A stretch of 64,000 bases of DNA, taken from Mytilus trossulus. Its lineage: Eukaryota > Mollusca > Bivalvia > Mytilida > Mytilidae. Numbering within the stretch: the first letter of the stretch is position 1; every line of letters begins with the position of its first letter. The notes under the pieces are model-generated. The model searched no databases, was not told the origin of the DNA, and saw only the letters and a list, made by a program, of their open reading frames with translations. Where the stretch lies: the NCBI RefSeq assembly GCF_036588685.1, contig NC_086379.1:16043862-16107861 (forward strand), read 5' to 3'. Positions 14,101 through 24,900 of the stretch are shown here, piece after piece. A program made the translations under genes and the position numbers.

Positions 14101-14400
14101 CATGATGTATGTCAGACTCATTTTCACAAATAAAGTTAAGAATGGAAAGAAATATTCATTTATTGTAAACTGATTACTATTTCAACTTATATTCATATTG
14201 TTATTGCAACAAATTATTGAGATGCACAGAACTCGCGAACATACTCAGCTAACACTGACAAATGAAATAAATCAGCACTAACCATAAGCAAATTATAAAC
14301 TAATATTACTTAAATTTAGTCTGCTATTAAGTTACATCGGTATATATCTTACCATAGACAGAGAAGAAAACAAAATAAAAAGACACGTTAGGTAATCCAT
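1..14400 (-). CDS. Secreted EGF-repeat protein with MNNL-like N-terminus (spliced gene, 3' end off the window)
   Basis: I assembled this gene from splice signals and phase. Exons in coding order are 14353-14400 or 12908-12955 (alternative signal-peptide exons), 10446-10570, 7231-7324, 2848-2869, and 2146 down to the window edge. The phases agree at every junction (0, 2, 0, 1). The predicted protein starts with a 16-residue hydrophobic signal, then an ~80-residue domain with the spacing CGFFDGVCDPNFQIC and a later C-x5-FG, then about 19 EGF repeats. That N-terminal pattern resembles the MNNL domain of Delta/Jagged ligands, but no DSL domain follows, because the micro-exon leads straight into EGF repeats. 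Extracellular location is inferred from the signal and the EGF units. The partner and function are unknown. Alternatives are a fibropellin-like or other mollusc-specific EGF protein. The C-terminus is not in the window. Confidence 0.75.
2147..3365. other. Intron sequence of the EGF gene
   Basis: AT-rich sequence flanking the micro-exon. Short open frames at 2343-2684 show no recognisable domain. Nothing else supported. Confidence 0.5.
2848..2869 (-). CDS. 22-nt micro-exon of the EGF protein gene
   Basis: Read on the minus strand, the exon is bounded by acceptor aaatacag and donor g|gtaata. It encodes ISTNCSK and the first base of the next Gly codon. The stronger-looking acceptor 13 nt upstream (attgcag) would give a 35-nt exon that shifts the frame and meets TGA soon after entering the EGF exon. 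Skipping the exon gives GAT TAA at once. Only the 22-nt version joins the flanking exons in frame. Confidence 0.6.
3366..5553. mobile_element. 2.2-kb terminal-inverted-repeat element with gatgaccgtaa subterminal repeats
   Basis: The left end (tggggcaaagctgatgaccg) and right end (cggtcatcagttttacccca) are inverted copies. Inverted similarity continues inward for about 350 bp (3366-3725 against 5180-5553). Both arms are studded with the 11-bp word gatgaccgtaa or its complement, about nine times on each side. The ~1.4-kb core has no recognisable transposase and holds a nested dispersed repeat (about 4385-4560), so the element is non-autonomous. I could not identify a convincing target duplication. 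It lies inside an intron of the EGF gene. Confidence 0.75.
4385..4560 (+). repeat. Dispersed mussel repeat (gccaatgagacaactctcc family)
   Basis: Carries the words tgattgccaatgagacaac and agagaccaaa, with a downstream part on ggtcttcaacaatgagc. A shorter copy of its start lies at about 47720-47780. I recognise this family as very common in Mytilus sequence. It is nested in the core of the 3366-5553 element. Confidence 0.6.
5554..7230. other. Intron sequence, no gene seen
   Basis: AT-rich intron of the EGF gene. An open frame at 6725-6958 (plus) shows no domain. A homopolymer tract of G runs at about 7062-7085 and is a likely weak spot for sequence accuracy. Confidence 0.4.
7231..7324 (-). CDS. 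EGF protein gene exon 3: second half of the MNNL-like domain
   Basis: The exon is 94 nt, bounded by a good acceptor (cttttctttcag) and donor (gtaagt). It completes a Gly codon split with the previous exon and encodes NCQSTKTFGNTN then HIDFSNSKPISINVADSSQ. It ends in phase 0. In MNNL domains a C-x5-FG followed by a short hydrophobic strand sits at this place, which supports the domain call. Confidence 0.75.
8627..9260 (-). pseudogene. Reverse transcriptase core of the Penelope-like element
   Basis: The longest surviving open piece (186 codons from the Met at 9187) spans the RT catalytic part: TVGIPMETNCGP (family usually has GIPMGTNCAP, so G and A are changed), FRYIDDILSLN with the two catalytic Asp, then YLDLHLEIDNEGRL and KLYDKRDDFSFSIVNFPF. 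A TAA at the end cuts off the usual tail. A frameshift near 9250 detaches the upstream part. The altered glycine and the breaks argue against activity. Confidence 0.7.
9650..9902 (+). mobile_element. Detached 3' tail of the Penelope-like family, opposite orientation
   Basis: Matches the sequence that follows the RT frame on the minus strand at 8342-8465 (words gagcaggat.tgcttaccctt, ttagttttctatg), and continues with gtttgtctttttatttt and tggtatctttcgtccctctt. It splits the RT fragment at 9903. Similar tails lie at 11027-11265 and 47335-47520, as expected for 5'-truncated retrocopies. Confidence 0.55.
10446..10570 (-). CDS. EGF protein gene exon 2: first half of the MNNL-like domain
   Basis: The exon is 125 nt between acceptor tttatttcag and donor g|gtaggt, entering in phase 0 and leaving in phase 2. 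It encodes a hydrophobic strand (IVFNVKLLKY) and then the cysteine cluster CGFFDGVCDPNFQICMNG. The order strand, C, DG, CD-x2-F-x-x-C matches my memory of the Notch-ligand N-terminal (MNNL/C2) domain; this is family knowledge and was not checked by alignment. Confidence 0.75.
10608..10690 (-). repeat. Dispersed mussel repeat with acgcgtttcgtcta core
   Basis: ataccaggatt, then cgccagacacgcgtttcgtc and agactcatcagg. A longer copy in the opposite orientation is at about 16911-17224. I recognise it as an abundant Mytilus repeat. Confidence 0.6.
10795..10905 (+). repeat. 3' piece of a SINE-like dispersed repeat (tgaagacc...ttgtctctt family)
   Basis: ggttgaagacccattggagg, then ttggtcgtgtttttgtctctt and attccccgtttccattctca. 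Fuller copies lie at 27300-27910 (plus), 32340-32680 (plus) and 32870-33055 (minus). Confidence 0.5.
11027..11265 (+). mobile_element. Second 5'-truncated 3' tail of the same retroelement family
   Basis: Begins atgggcaacacgacgggtgc and runs through ttggttttctatgttatg and gtttgtcttttccttctttt to tggtatctttcgccc. Its reverse complement is seen downstream of the RT frame near 8345-8450. No coding part remains. Confidence 0.55.
11270..12470. other. Intron sequence, no gene seen
   Basis: AT-rich DNA between exon 2 and signal exon A of the EGF gene. The open frame at 11327-11533 shows no domain. No repeat recognised with confidence. Confidence 0.35.
12908..12955 (-). CDS. Signal-peptide first exon, copy A
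   Basis: ATG followed by 16 codons, MDYITYIYIFFSSLSI, ending exactly at a GTAAGATAT donor in phase 0, so it joins exon 2 (VKVTVDAS...) in frame. Start chosen because it is the only Met before the donor and gives a hydrophobic signal. It is the proximal copy; copy B lies 1.45 kb upstream in the gene. I see no clear TATA box in the matching upstream place. Confidence 0.6.
13735..13862. repeat. Short interspersed tattoo of agtaattac / gtaaatac words
   Basis: Alternating inverted words (gattaccagtaatcactg, agtaaatacatgtaattact, agtaattacaggtatttact, agtaattacgtgtaatt) followed by a (ta)n run. It forms several small palindromes between the two promoter copies. Confidence 0.55.
14353..14400 (-). 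CDS. Signal-peptide first exon, copy B
   Basis: ATG and 16 codons, MDYLTCLFILFSSLSM, ending at the same donor sequence (GTAAGATAT) and phase as copy A. Ten of 16 residues match copy A. Flanking DNA on both sides is also similar, so this is a segment duplication and not convergence. A TATATAA box lies about 90 bp upstream. It is the distal copy and the better promoter candidate. Confidence 0.6.
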
Positions 14401-14485
14401 CACAAACTACTGTCTTAATGTTACTGTCAGTTTACGATTATGACCATGTATGTCTATTTTAATCAGAGGGTGGATGTTGATAGTA

Positions 14486-14492
14486 TTATATA
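14486..14492 (-). promoter_or_regulatory. TATA box (TATATAA) upstream of signal exon copy B
   Basis: TATATAA on the minus strand, 86 bp before the copy B ATG, inside a block that is conserved with the copy A upstream region (both share agttatcat and agggtgg segments). Copy A has lost the TATA match at the equivalent place. A start site about 30 bp downstream would give a 5' leader of about 55 nt. Confidence 0.45.
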
Positions 14493-14799
14493 TGCACTAG
14501 TTATCATACAGATCATTCAAATAAATATTATATAAATATATTGATAAAACCAATTCATCTTTATATTTATAAATCATCTTTTCAGTTGTGATAGTATGAG
14601 AATATAAGGTTATTAAATCTATCATTATGTGGTTTTCTGAAAATTGAAAACCCACCAATGTTTTGAAAGACTGGGAAAACTTTGCTAATTGATCATTAAT
14701 TCGAGGAAAACATTGAATTTGACGATCAAATATGAAAAATAAAATAAGAAGTAGTGTTATCATTGTCATTTGATTTTTTTCTTCCATCACTGTCCACTT

Positions 14800-16540
14800 G
14801 CATAAAAGTCCGTCCCTGTTTATGTTTTTTTTCTATTATTGATGAAACATGGAGAAATAATGTACAAATAAGCTACTTCTAGCGAAGAACACACATTTTG
14901 GCTTTTTCTTCATTGTGAAAAGAAGACACTGATAGTGGCATACTAGCAACCTACAAAAGTTTGTTGATTTTTTTTATTATTTTTTTCGCTTGTAACTTAC
15001 AAAAACATTACATGTTGAATTTTCATAGTGTGCTTTTATTCAATTTGGTGTGTCTTAGTTTTATCAATGAACTTGGAATCTTTATTTTTTTTGTAGAGTT
15101 GCAGACAAAACATATTCATAGTGCTAAATGTCCCCTAGTATATACACCGATGTAACATGTTATGTTAAAGCTAATCCACGGACCAATTATTCCGAAGGAT
15201 TTTTTACAAAGCTCATGTATGTACATAGGAATTTAAGATAACAAAAATAATGTGTAAGATGTACTAAGATCTATCGTATTTAGTTCTTGGAAAGCTCAGT
15301 CCCACGGATTTCAAAATAACTCACTATCTCTATGTAAAATACTGTTAATTCTTGCTCATGGAGAGATTCGCAACGGGAAATTTGTGTTGTAAAGTCATAA
15401 CATTATTTAAAACCGATAGAACCGGTAGGTTGTAATTTTGATATAACCGAATTTTATTTTTTATTACTAAAGATGTTGACACAATTTACCTTTTCAAGAC
15501 TAACATTTTATTTTGGTGAAAATGGCGACCAATCGATAAATCGATGAGCCATATACTAACATCCCAAAATCTCCCAAAAAGGAACAGAGAAAAACGGGGG
15601 AAAGGGCCGGGGGGACAACAACAAAAATGAATTTGAAAATAACCATTTAATAGGTTCCCGACTTGGAACCGTGTGTTTTATTTTTAAAATACTACAAATG
15701 AATACCCATTTCTGTAGTTATATAATCTCAAAAGGGCTGTCGATTTCAATACGTGAAAATACCACAATTTTCTGAAAATGGGTTCGTAACCTTATTAAAA
15801 TGACTTAACTTGGTCAAACGTTCTTGTTGATATTTGTAAGTGAGTTTATCAGCTAGAGTGTAAGCTGGGTATGTCTTTATTTATTTACTACTTTTGTTGA
15901 CAACTGATAAAGTTCCCTAATCACAATAGCTTATATCTTTAAGATCATTTCAGTATTAAACTTTTTACATGTTTGGTGCTCAAGTGTTTACAGTATTGGC
16001 CAATCCTTCACTTATAATGTCACGGCGTAGTAATTACCAATACTTCTTTCAATGATAATTAACAGACATCAGCTTACAAACTTGTTAAACACTTGACTGA
16101 GGTCAAATAGATACTGATTTGTCAATCATCATACGATGGTTATCAACTGGGATAGTACTGATAAAAGATCAACATGTTATGGATGCATGTGAACTATAAT
16201 CGCAAAATTTGCGAGAAGCTTCAATATTTTCGCTTATTCATTCGTACAATTACAATACTTTTTTAACAAAAATATATAATGACGTCAAGCGTCAATCATG
16301 TTATAAATGAGTGAGGAAATATGACAGATCCAATGTGCAGAAGTTACAACAAAAGCACTACTAGCACTCATTATAGATTGGTCGTGTACGTGATTTAAAC
16401 AAGCTTTATTTTACTGTTAAAGTAAAGACAAGAAAATTTGAAATTGTCCCAATTGTTGTCATACGGAAATTTAAACGCTACTGTGTATTTATAAGATCAA
16501 AATCTCTTTAATAATAGAGCTATATTTTTTCTGAAATTGA
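14800..16540. other. Intergenic AT-rich sequence
   Basis: No coding region or known repeat that I can support. Upstream flank of the EGF gene. Confidence 0.35.
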
Positions 16541-16544
16541 AGGT

Positions 16545-17480
16545 GCATCAGTGTATAGTAGGGGTTCACTACATCATGGGTAAGTAAAATTTTCCAAACA
16601 TCTTTATAAGCATGTTTAATACATACCAACTATTTATTGGGAGTATTATTACTATGAAAAAGAGTTAGAATAGCTATAATTATCGAAATTAGGATTGTAT
16701 ATGAGGGGTTCAAAATACCATGTCTAAGTAAAATTTGGCAAACATCTAATCCAGAATGTTTAATGCATACCAACAACTTACTGAAGTGTTGAAACTATTG
16801 AAGCCATTGGAATTGCGTTTATCTTGAATTGGAGGTCCCAAGTAAGGGTTTAATTAACTATGGCAAGGGGGTAAAAATACCATGGCTAGGTAAAAAAATT
16901 CAACTATCTTTTCGTCCCCGAGGGTCTCACAAGACCAGTAGACAGCACTTCGATGTTGACATGAATATCAATTATGGAGTCATTTTTATAAATTTCCTGT
17001 AACAAAACTTTGAATTTTTCGAAAAACTAAGGATTTTCTTATCCCAGGAATAGTTTACCTAAGCCGTATCTGGCACAACTTTGGGAATTTTGGATCCTCA
17101 ATGCTCTTCAACTATGTAATTGTTTGGCTTATATCTATTTTGTTTTGAGCGTCACTGGTGAGTCTTATGTAGACGAAACGCGCGTCTGGCGTATTAAATT
17201 ATAATCCTGGTACCTTTGATAACTTATTCCAGCATGTGTAATATACATGCCAAGTGCTTATATGGGTATTATTTGTATGTAAAGGAATTGAAATATAGTT
17301 CATTTGATTTCGAGGTGCCAAGTAATGGGTTCAATATGCCATGGCTAGTTAAAATGTTGAAGCATATTTTAATACATACCAAATATAGTCAACTATTTAT
17401 ACAAAGTATAACTTCTATGTAGAGGAGTTTGAATAGGTATCATTCTTGAAATGGAAATGTATGAGAGGGTCAATATATCC
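16545..17480 (+). repeat. Degenerate relic of the 163-bp foldback satellite, split by a dispersed repeat
   Basis: Blocks of the monomer found at 50-57 kb recur here in order and orientation: gtatagtaggggttca, ccatg.gtaagtaaaattt, catgtttaatacatacca, tattattactatg, gagttagaatagct. Three to four monomers are visible before 16905 and about two after 17216. They are far more diverged than the large array. Confidence 0.6.
16911..17224 (+). mobile_element. Dispersed mussel repeat inserted into the satellite relic
   Basis: Starts at ttttcgtccccgagggtct, passes tggcacaactttgggaatt and gagcgtcactggtgagtc, and ends at tataatcctggtacctttg. It interrupts the satellite monomer between aactatctt and ttccagcatg, which are contiguous in the intact monomer, so it landed later. 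Same family as 10608-10690. Confidence 0.65.
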
Positions 17481-17939
17481 TTTTTCCAGCTGGTTTTCAT
17501 TCAACTCTGTGCCAAGTAAGCTTAAGGGAGGTGGGCACTCACAAACACGGATTTAACCCCCACCTGATTCTATATATCAAGTCCTATGTCAGGTCCTTGA
17601 ACTTCAGTGATTGATTTTGGTGCTGTCAGCCATTAATTTGTTTGTATTAAGTGTTATCTCTTTTGGTTTGTTTCACAATTTGTCTTTTCTGGTTTGATTT
17701 GCTGTATTGTTTAGTGTTCATACTTAGAATCCGTACCTGTATATATTAGTTCACATCCTCTTCCTATCGACTTTCTCATTACCAATCAAACACTCACTTT
17801 ATTTTTACATAAATTGTCACAATGGGTTAAGTACTTTTCTTAACAAACCAGAGTGCTCACGCTTAGAAGTCTGGCTACTGTACTTTTCATTGATATTATG
17901 TTGATAGTCCTAAATATAAAGCTTTACTACAAATATCAC

Positions 17940-18830
17940 ATCAATTTAACATCATCAAAGAAAATGAGGTAAAGGTGAGATAAACCAAGTTGGAAATATA
18001 TGCACACCTTACAATCATCCTATTCACCAAATATGCTTTAAATATAGTTGACCTAATTCACATTGAAGAAACAACCTAAATTAAGAAAACTTATCATTGA
18101 TCAATGAACCATGCAAATGAAGCCAAGGTCAAACGAATGCTGCCAGAGACATGTACACCTTACAACCATTACAGGTGTTTTAAATATAGTTCACCTTTTG
18201 CATATACATTTAGTATCTAAGAAACAAACTAAACCTTGGAAAACTTAAATTTGAAAAATGTGGAGAATGAGGTTAGGGTCAGATGATAATTGCCAAAAAA
18301 ACATATACACCTTACAATCATTCCATACACCAAATATAGTTGACCTATTGCTAATAGTATTGGAAAAACAGATCAAAATACAAAAATTTCACATTTAGGA
18401 ATGAACCATTAAAATGTGGTCAAGGTCAAATAAAACATACCAGTTTCTTGATCTGGTTTATAAGTGCTTCTCATTCTATGTTTTTTTTATAAATGGTTTT
18501 CCTGATTGGATGGTCAATTTTGAGGGCCTTTATAGCTTTCTGTTCAGTGTGAGCCAAGGCTCCATCTTGAAGATCATACTTTGACCTACTTCTTGCATCT
18601 AGACTAACATGTACTTTATAAAATGTTTTCATACACCAAAAATAGTTGGCCTATTTCATACAGTATTAGAAAAGAAAAAAAACAACAAAAACTTTACTAT
18701 AACCACTGACCCATGAAAATGAGTTCAAGGTCAGAGGACACCTGCTAGTTTGGACATGTACACCTTACAATCGTTCCATACACCAAATGAAGCAGACCTA
18801 TTGCTTATAGTTTATGATATTAACTAAAGT
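17940..18830 (+). repeat. Diverged tandem repeat of about 150-190 bp (caccttacaat units)
   Basis: The phrase tacaccttacaatcattcc...caccaaatatag...gaccta recurs about five times, each followed by an aaaac-rich stretch and aaggtcaaa or a variant. Spacing is irregular. It lies just downstream of the RBM22 polyadenylation signal. Confidence 0.5.
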
Positions 18831-18958
18831 TGCAGGCTAGACAAAAACTAAACTGAAATCACAAAAGACCATGACTTACCCTTTGCTTGTCCACCAAGAC
18901 AGGGAGTGAGGCAATAATGAATGACAATAAACAATCTATTTTACATTCAGATATTTCT

Positions 18959-18964
18959 TTTATT
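18959..18964 (-). terminator. Polyadenylation signal AATAAA of RBM22
   Basis: AATAAA on the minus strand about 100 nt past the RBM22 stop, in an AT-rich context. Confidence 0.6.
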
Positions 18965-21900
18965 ACACAATGATTTTAAAAACAACTGTTATCTTCAATA
19001 TTCAAAATAACATGACAATTCTGAATTGACAAGTTCCAATCTTCACTCTGAATCAGACAGGATATCAGTTTTTCTGAACTGGTACTGCTCCCATTCTTGT
19101 AGGATCTTGTGATGGATAGTGGACAGGTAACTGGTGCCTCTGATGCTGTTGTTGTTGCTGCTGCTGTTGATGATGTAGGGGAGGTCTCATTGGCATCATA
19201 CCAGGAGGAGGTGGAGGAAGTCTCATTCCTAGAAAGAAAGAATACACATACTATTTATGTTGATCAAATCTGATAATTGTAAATTGTTTCTTAAAAATGA
19301 AAATTGTTACAGACAGTTATTCATATATATGTTACTGAAAACTGCAAAGTATAACTGATAAAAAGAAAATGTTTCTGACAAATGTTAGTTGTTATGGACA
19401 AATGTACATGTAACTTGTTACTAACAAATGTAAATTGTTACTGACAAATGTAAATTGTTACTGACAAATGTAAATTGTTACTGACAAATGTTAATTGTTA
19501 TGGACAAATGTAACTTGTTACTAACATATAAATTGTCACTGATAAATGTAAATTGTTACAAACAAATGTAAACGTTTACTGACATTAATTGGCAATCATA
19601 CCACGTCTAATATTTACAATTACCATGTTTTTATGCAATAAAGAGTACTCAATATAAAATTACACAGAGAAAAGTTTAGCAAATTTATTTATAGTTAAAA
19701 CATAAATGTAAGTCTTCCGAAATGACCTGGGTTAGAAATTACAGATTTTTTTCTCTAAGTGTATAGCCCTTTTGTCTTGCAGGAGACAATATTAAAAAAA
19801 AAAAAATTCTATTATAAGCACCATATTTTTGTATGACAAATAAATGTCCAACTAACCTGGAGGTGGTGGTCCCCTGAAAAATGTGAATGGTACAAAGTTA
19901 GGTGGTGGCCCTCTAGGAGCCCCTGGTAGCCGTGGTGGCACAGGAGGCATCATCATGGGTGGAGGTCCATTTAAATTAAAGAAATTGTTATTGTGGACAA
20001 TCTCCTCTGGAGGCAAGGGTAAAGCTGGAAATAGAAATAATACAATATTAAATAAAAATTCTGTAGTATAAGCAAATAATTGGTTGTACTATTAAATTCA
20101 TTGTTCTGCTGTAAGAAGCAAAATATACAAATATTGTAATCCTACAGTACTAATTTTTATGAATCCACAGTTTAGAATTCAGTAGACAAAAAAAATATCA
20201 AATAAGTTTCACATCAACCAGGTACATTTGTAGATTAACAATAAACATAAATGCTTCAAGCTCTAAGTGTTTAATATGAGATTTGTATTCTGTATTCCAA
20301 AATTCTAAAAAGAAATCACCTGAGGGATATCAAATATTGCACAAATCAAATTAACAGAAGTATTTGCTGAAATCAATGCAACCAGTGAAACTATTGTTAA
20401 AAAAAAGGGATGATTTTTAATACATTAATGTATTTATTTTTATTTTTAATGATTTTCTTTCTGTTATGAGGACTTCGTTTTACTGAGTGGGAAAAGTTTC
20501 AATTTAACTCCTTATACTCTTTAAAACATTGTAAAACTCCTTAATTAATATAAGATACACAGTGTTCTCCCCAGATATTTCATATAGCATCCTGGTAAAA
20601 AAAAAGAAATTTGAAACACCATTATGTTTCTAAAAATTATAGCATCACATCCATAAGAAAATCGATTCAGATAGCATCACTTTCAGAAATATAGCATCAC
20701 ATTACCAAGAAGCTAAAATGCCCCAGGGAGAACACTGAATAATAATACATAGTACATCTCCTTGATGAACTTAATTTTAATTTTAGCAGCAATATCTGAA
20801 TGAATACCAACCTCCTGGAAGTCCTGGGACAGGTTCTAGCTCTGCTTCATCTTCCTCGCCATCTTTCTTCACCGGAGCTCCTTGTTGAGCCTGAGATTTT
20901 CCCCATTTTATTGTCAGCCTTCTGCCTCCAAGTATCAGTTTGTTAAATGATTTTTCTGCAGCTGTTTCAGCGGCTGCCCTTGTTGTAAACTGTACAAATG
21001 CACATTGTTGTTTGGTGACAATATTGACAGATCTAATCTCACCAAACTGGTAGAATTGGTCTCTGCAAAAAATGCATCAAGTATTATTTTATCTCAAATT
21101 ACTTTTCACTCTATTGATAAAACAATTTAACATGTCTTCTTATTATTGGCAGTAAAGATTCCATAACAAATTTCTTAGTTTTATATCCTAAACAGAAAAA
21201 ATTAAAAAAAACTGTCTTAAAAATATTGCACCTTCTGGTGAACCCTAACAAAGTTCTTTAGATTATTCTTTCTTTTTTAACAAATTATGAGAAAGCTGCA
21301 TTATTTGACATAATTTTTTCAATTTTCAATGAATGTATGAATACAATATTTGTAATACCATTTATCAAATGATATGAAAAAATTTGTCCAAATACGGATA
21401 AATCAGTAAGTGCAATACTGATGATGTTGCCCTGTCAATATTAATAAGGAGTAAATATTGCTTATCACCACAACAGGGCCAATACAGAAAAAGATGCATT
21501 GACCCATGGGCTAAGCTGTATACTAATCTTTGGACGTATTGTTATGCATAAATACATTTGTATCATATTTTTAACTTAATATTATACTTAATGTTAAAAA
21601 GATGTTCACATGGTTCCATGGGTTCAGTGTATTGAAATGTCTTGAAATGGAAATGTTTCACAGACTTTTCAAGTATGACTTTCGTGTATTTTCACTGTTT
21701 TTTAAATTTCTGTTGATCAATAATCAGAAGGCAGACAATACAAGAGAAAAATAGTTAAACTGTCTGATTTATTCTTTCCAGTTTCTTTATATTCGCTAGA
21801 TTAAATGAATTTTGATAACAGAAGATTAAGTTATTGGACAAGAAATCAGAAATTACTTTTGACAATGTTGACAAAAAATCCATTTTGAAAACAAAAAGAC

Positions 21901-24900
21901 AAAGTTCACATATGAAATTTGGTATCTTCTTCAAGGTCATTATTATTCTTATCAAAATAAAAATCAATTAATAAAAGTATTGTGAACTGGCTGTTTCTGT
22001 ATTGGCTCTGTTATAGCTTCTTAATCAGCTGTATAAGCCCTCGTCTTCTCAAGTCTAGAGTTCAATACAGCTAACCTTGAATCTATAACAGGGCTAATAC
22101 AGAAACTACCAGATAACAACACTAAAGTTACATGCTACTGAAGAGATATTTGCAACACATTTTTTAAGTATATACAATAAACTGAAAGATAATCTTACTT
22201 TAATTCTGACTCCTCTATCTTTTCTCCTAGATTGCCTACATATAATGTAGTAATAGTTTTATCATCTGGAGGGGTCAATTTAGGCATGTCACTGTATCGT
22301 CTCATTAACTTTTCTGCCACTGGGTCATTCATTCCATAAAATCTATCTTTAATGTTCTGATCAGCAAGTGGATCATCAGGGTCTGTTGGTTTGTCATGTC
22401 TGTAAAAATAAACAAATATAAAATCTATCTTTTATGATCTGATCAGCAAGTGGGTCATCAGTATTTGTTAGTTTGGTTTGTCTGTAAAATAAACAAATAT
22501 AAAATCTTTCTTTTATGTTCTGATCAGCAAGTTGATCTTCAACGTCTGTTGGTTTGTCATGTCTGTAAAATAAACAAATATAAAATCTATCTTTTATGTT
22601 CTGATCAGCAAATAGATCATGAGAGTTTGTTGGTTTGTTGTATATCTGTAAACAGAAATTATATACATTTCAGTGTTGATTTAAATGTTGTTTATAAAAC
22701 TTACAACATGACAGATTCCCTTGCTATAAAATATTGTGTCTGACATATATTGGATCTTTGGTGTTTTAATGCCACTTTGTGTCTATTTCATGGCGACCAG
22801 TTTTGATTGGTGGAGGAAGCTGTATTGCATGAAGAAACCCACAGCCTTTGATAGGAAAACTGACAATCCTAGTCAATTCGTAGGATCGGAATTCAAACTC
22901 ACAACCTCGTTATTGATAGACTAGTGATTTCAGTAGTATCTACTTAAGACCACTCGGGCACTGAGGCCCCTTCTGACATATAATGATGTTCTATTGACTT
23001 TTGGTATTAACTTGCATAAAACATTAGAAAGGGATATAACTCAACAACTGTAAAAGTAATGCCACCCAAATTTGAAATTGATCTGAGATTTGAGATAATT
23101 AGTATTGAGCATAAGTTTCATAACATTTAGTATCTAGGCAAACTGAAGTTAGCGAACTGAAATCTTTTTTAGACATTTTTTTCATTTGTAAAGCCTACTA
23201 AAGGGTAAAAACTCTAGAACAGTAAAAGTGATGCCACCTAAATTCAAAATTCATCTGTGTTTTGTGATAATTAGCATTATGCTGCTTTTTGTGCATAATT
23301 TTTATATATTTGGTTGAGGCAAACTCAAGTTTCAGAATGAAAGCCAATTTCCGTATGTATGTAGGAAAGAGGGACATGGGTATCCCTAAAAGGGGAGCCA
23401 TTTATTTACCTTAACAGAATGAAAGTCTGAAACATTTGATCTACTGATAATTCCAATATCACAGCTTTTAATATTTATTTTTCTTCATAATTCTAAGAAA
23501 ATTCCAAGTCTAAGCGGTCACTTAGTGGTGTGTCAAACTTTTCAATAAGAATGCTACAAAACTTAGATTATGATCTTTAAAAAGTACTGAAAATACAAAC
23601 CTGTATGGGCATTCTTCTCCTCTTTTACATTCACCTTTGACCCAGAATGAACAAATATGTGGTCTGTTTCTCTTGTAATAGGGTGTAGTTCTAGCTAACT
23701 TTAACAACATATCACTTGGAGCCATTGCTTTACCTAAAGCACTTGATGAATTTAAACCATCTTGTGCCATCTGAAAAGGAACAAGATCATTCTCATCAAA
23801 AATTTAATTTTATGTTTAACCATTCACATGTCTGTAACACCTACATGTACAAAAGGTTGCCCATTTTTTAGTTGTTTTTTTATTATTATTTATACCACTG
23901 TTTCATAAATAGAAGGTTTGACTTTTAAACTGTTAACTCAGAATTATGTCTTTGCAACAAACATCATTAACAATTTAAGGGACCACCATCTGTCTACATG
24001 TACTTTAAAATATTCAATTGAAACAAATAAAATCAACTTATTCTAAGGTTAAATAAATAAATGGAGAATGTGTCCCCATGGACACAGATGATGCCCCTAC
24101 TTGCATTCAACATTATAAAGGAACATAACTCAAGAACGATAAAAGAAGGGTACCCAAATTTGTACTTGATCTGAGTTTTGGGGTTATAAGTATTGTGTAT
24201 AGGTCTCATAATGTTTGGTTGGGACAAAGTTTAGTTACAGAACAGAAACTTAATTTTTTGCAATTTTTCTATTTATAAAGGCACATACATGTAACTCAAT
24301 AATGATTAAAGTGTTGCCACCAAAATTCTACTTGATCTGTATTTTGTGCTAAAAAGCAATTTGTCTAAGTTTCATAACATTTGGTTGAGGCAAAATAAGT
24401 CAGAGAATGGAAACTAAAATTTAACAATTTTTCAAATTTACAAAGTCAAAGGGGCATAACTATAGAACATTTAAAGCGACGCCACCTAAATTCAAATTTG
24501 ATCTGTGTTTTGTGGTATTAAACATTGTGTTTAAGTTTCATAAGATATGGTTGATGCAAACTCAAGTTAGAGAACAGAACTAAGTTTTGCGACATATGTA
24601 CGTTCAGACATACACTTGGGGGCATAAAAATGTTCAATTTTACTAGTCATTATGCATGTAGAAAAAAAATTTCTGTGACATTAACATACTTTGTCCTCCA
24701 TATTCTGTGTATAAAATTCCTTGTTGACATCAGATTTAGGCATGTTGTCCTGTATCTTCAATGCTGCATCTCTAACCTGCACTGGTAAACCTGTAAACAA
24801 CAAACTAATATTAACTATGTTTTTCATAAACCTGTCAACAAAAAACTAATTTATGCTACTTTTTACATTCTCAACAAAGACTGTGTCAAACTTAGATTAT

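Larger units (their letters stand above)
12470..14530 (-). repeat. Duplicated promoter plus first-exon segment (copies about 12470-13080 and 13940-14530)
   Basis: Matching blocks occur in the same order in both halves: caaatgtagatt, ccgtatacattgaataaaac, tatcatgatgta, the 48-nt signal exon with its donor, agggtgg, and agttatcat. Identity is patchy in the non-coding parts and highest around the exon. The unit is about 0.6 kb and the offset about 1.45 kb. No copy of exon 2 lies between them, so only the promoter and first exon were copied. Confidence 0.65.

Noticed and set aside
14497..14790. Minus-strand 97-codon ORF with a hydrophobic start resembling a signal peptide
   Set aside because: No homology that I recognise, AT-rich composition gives hydrophobic codons by chance, and it ends at the promoter of the EGF gene copy B. 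Could be revisited with transcript data.
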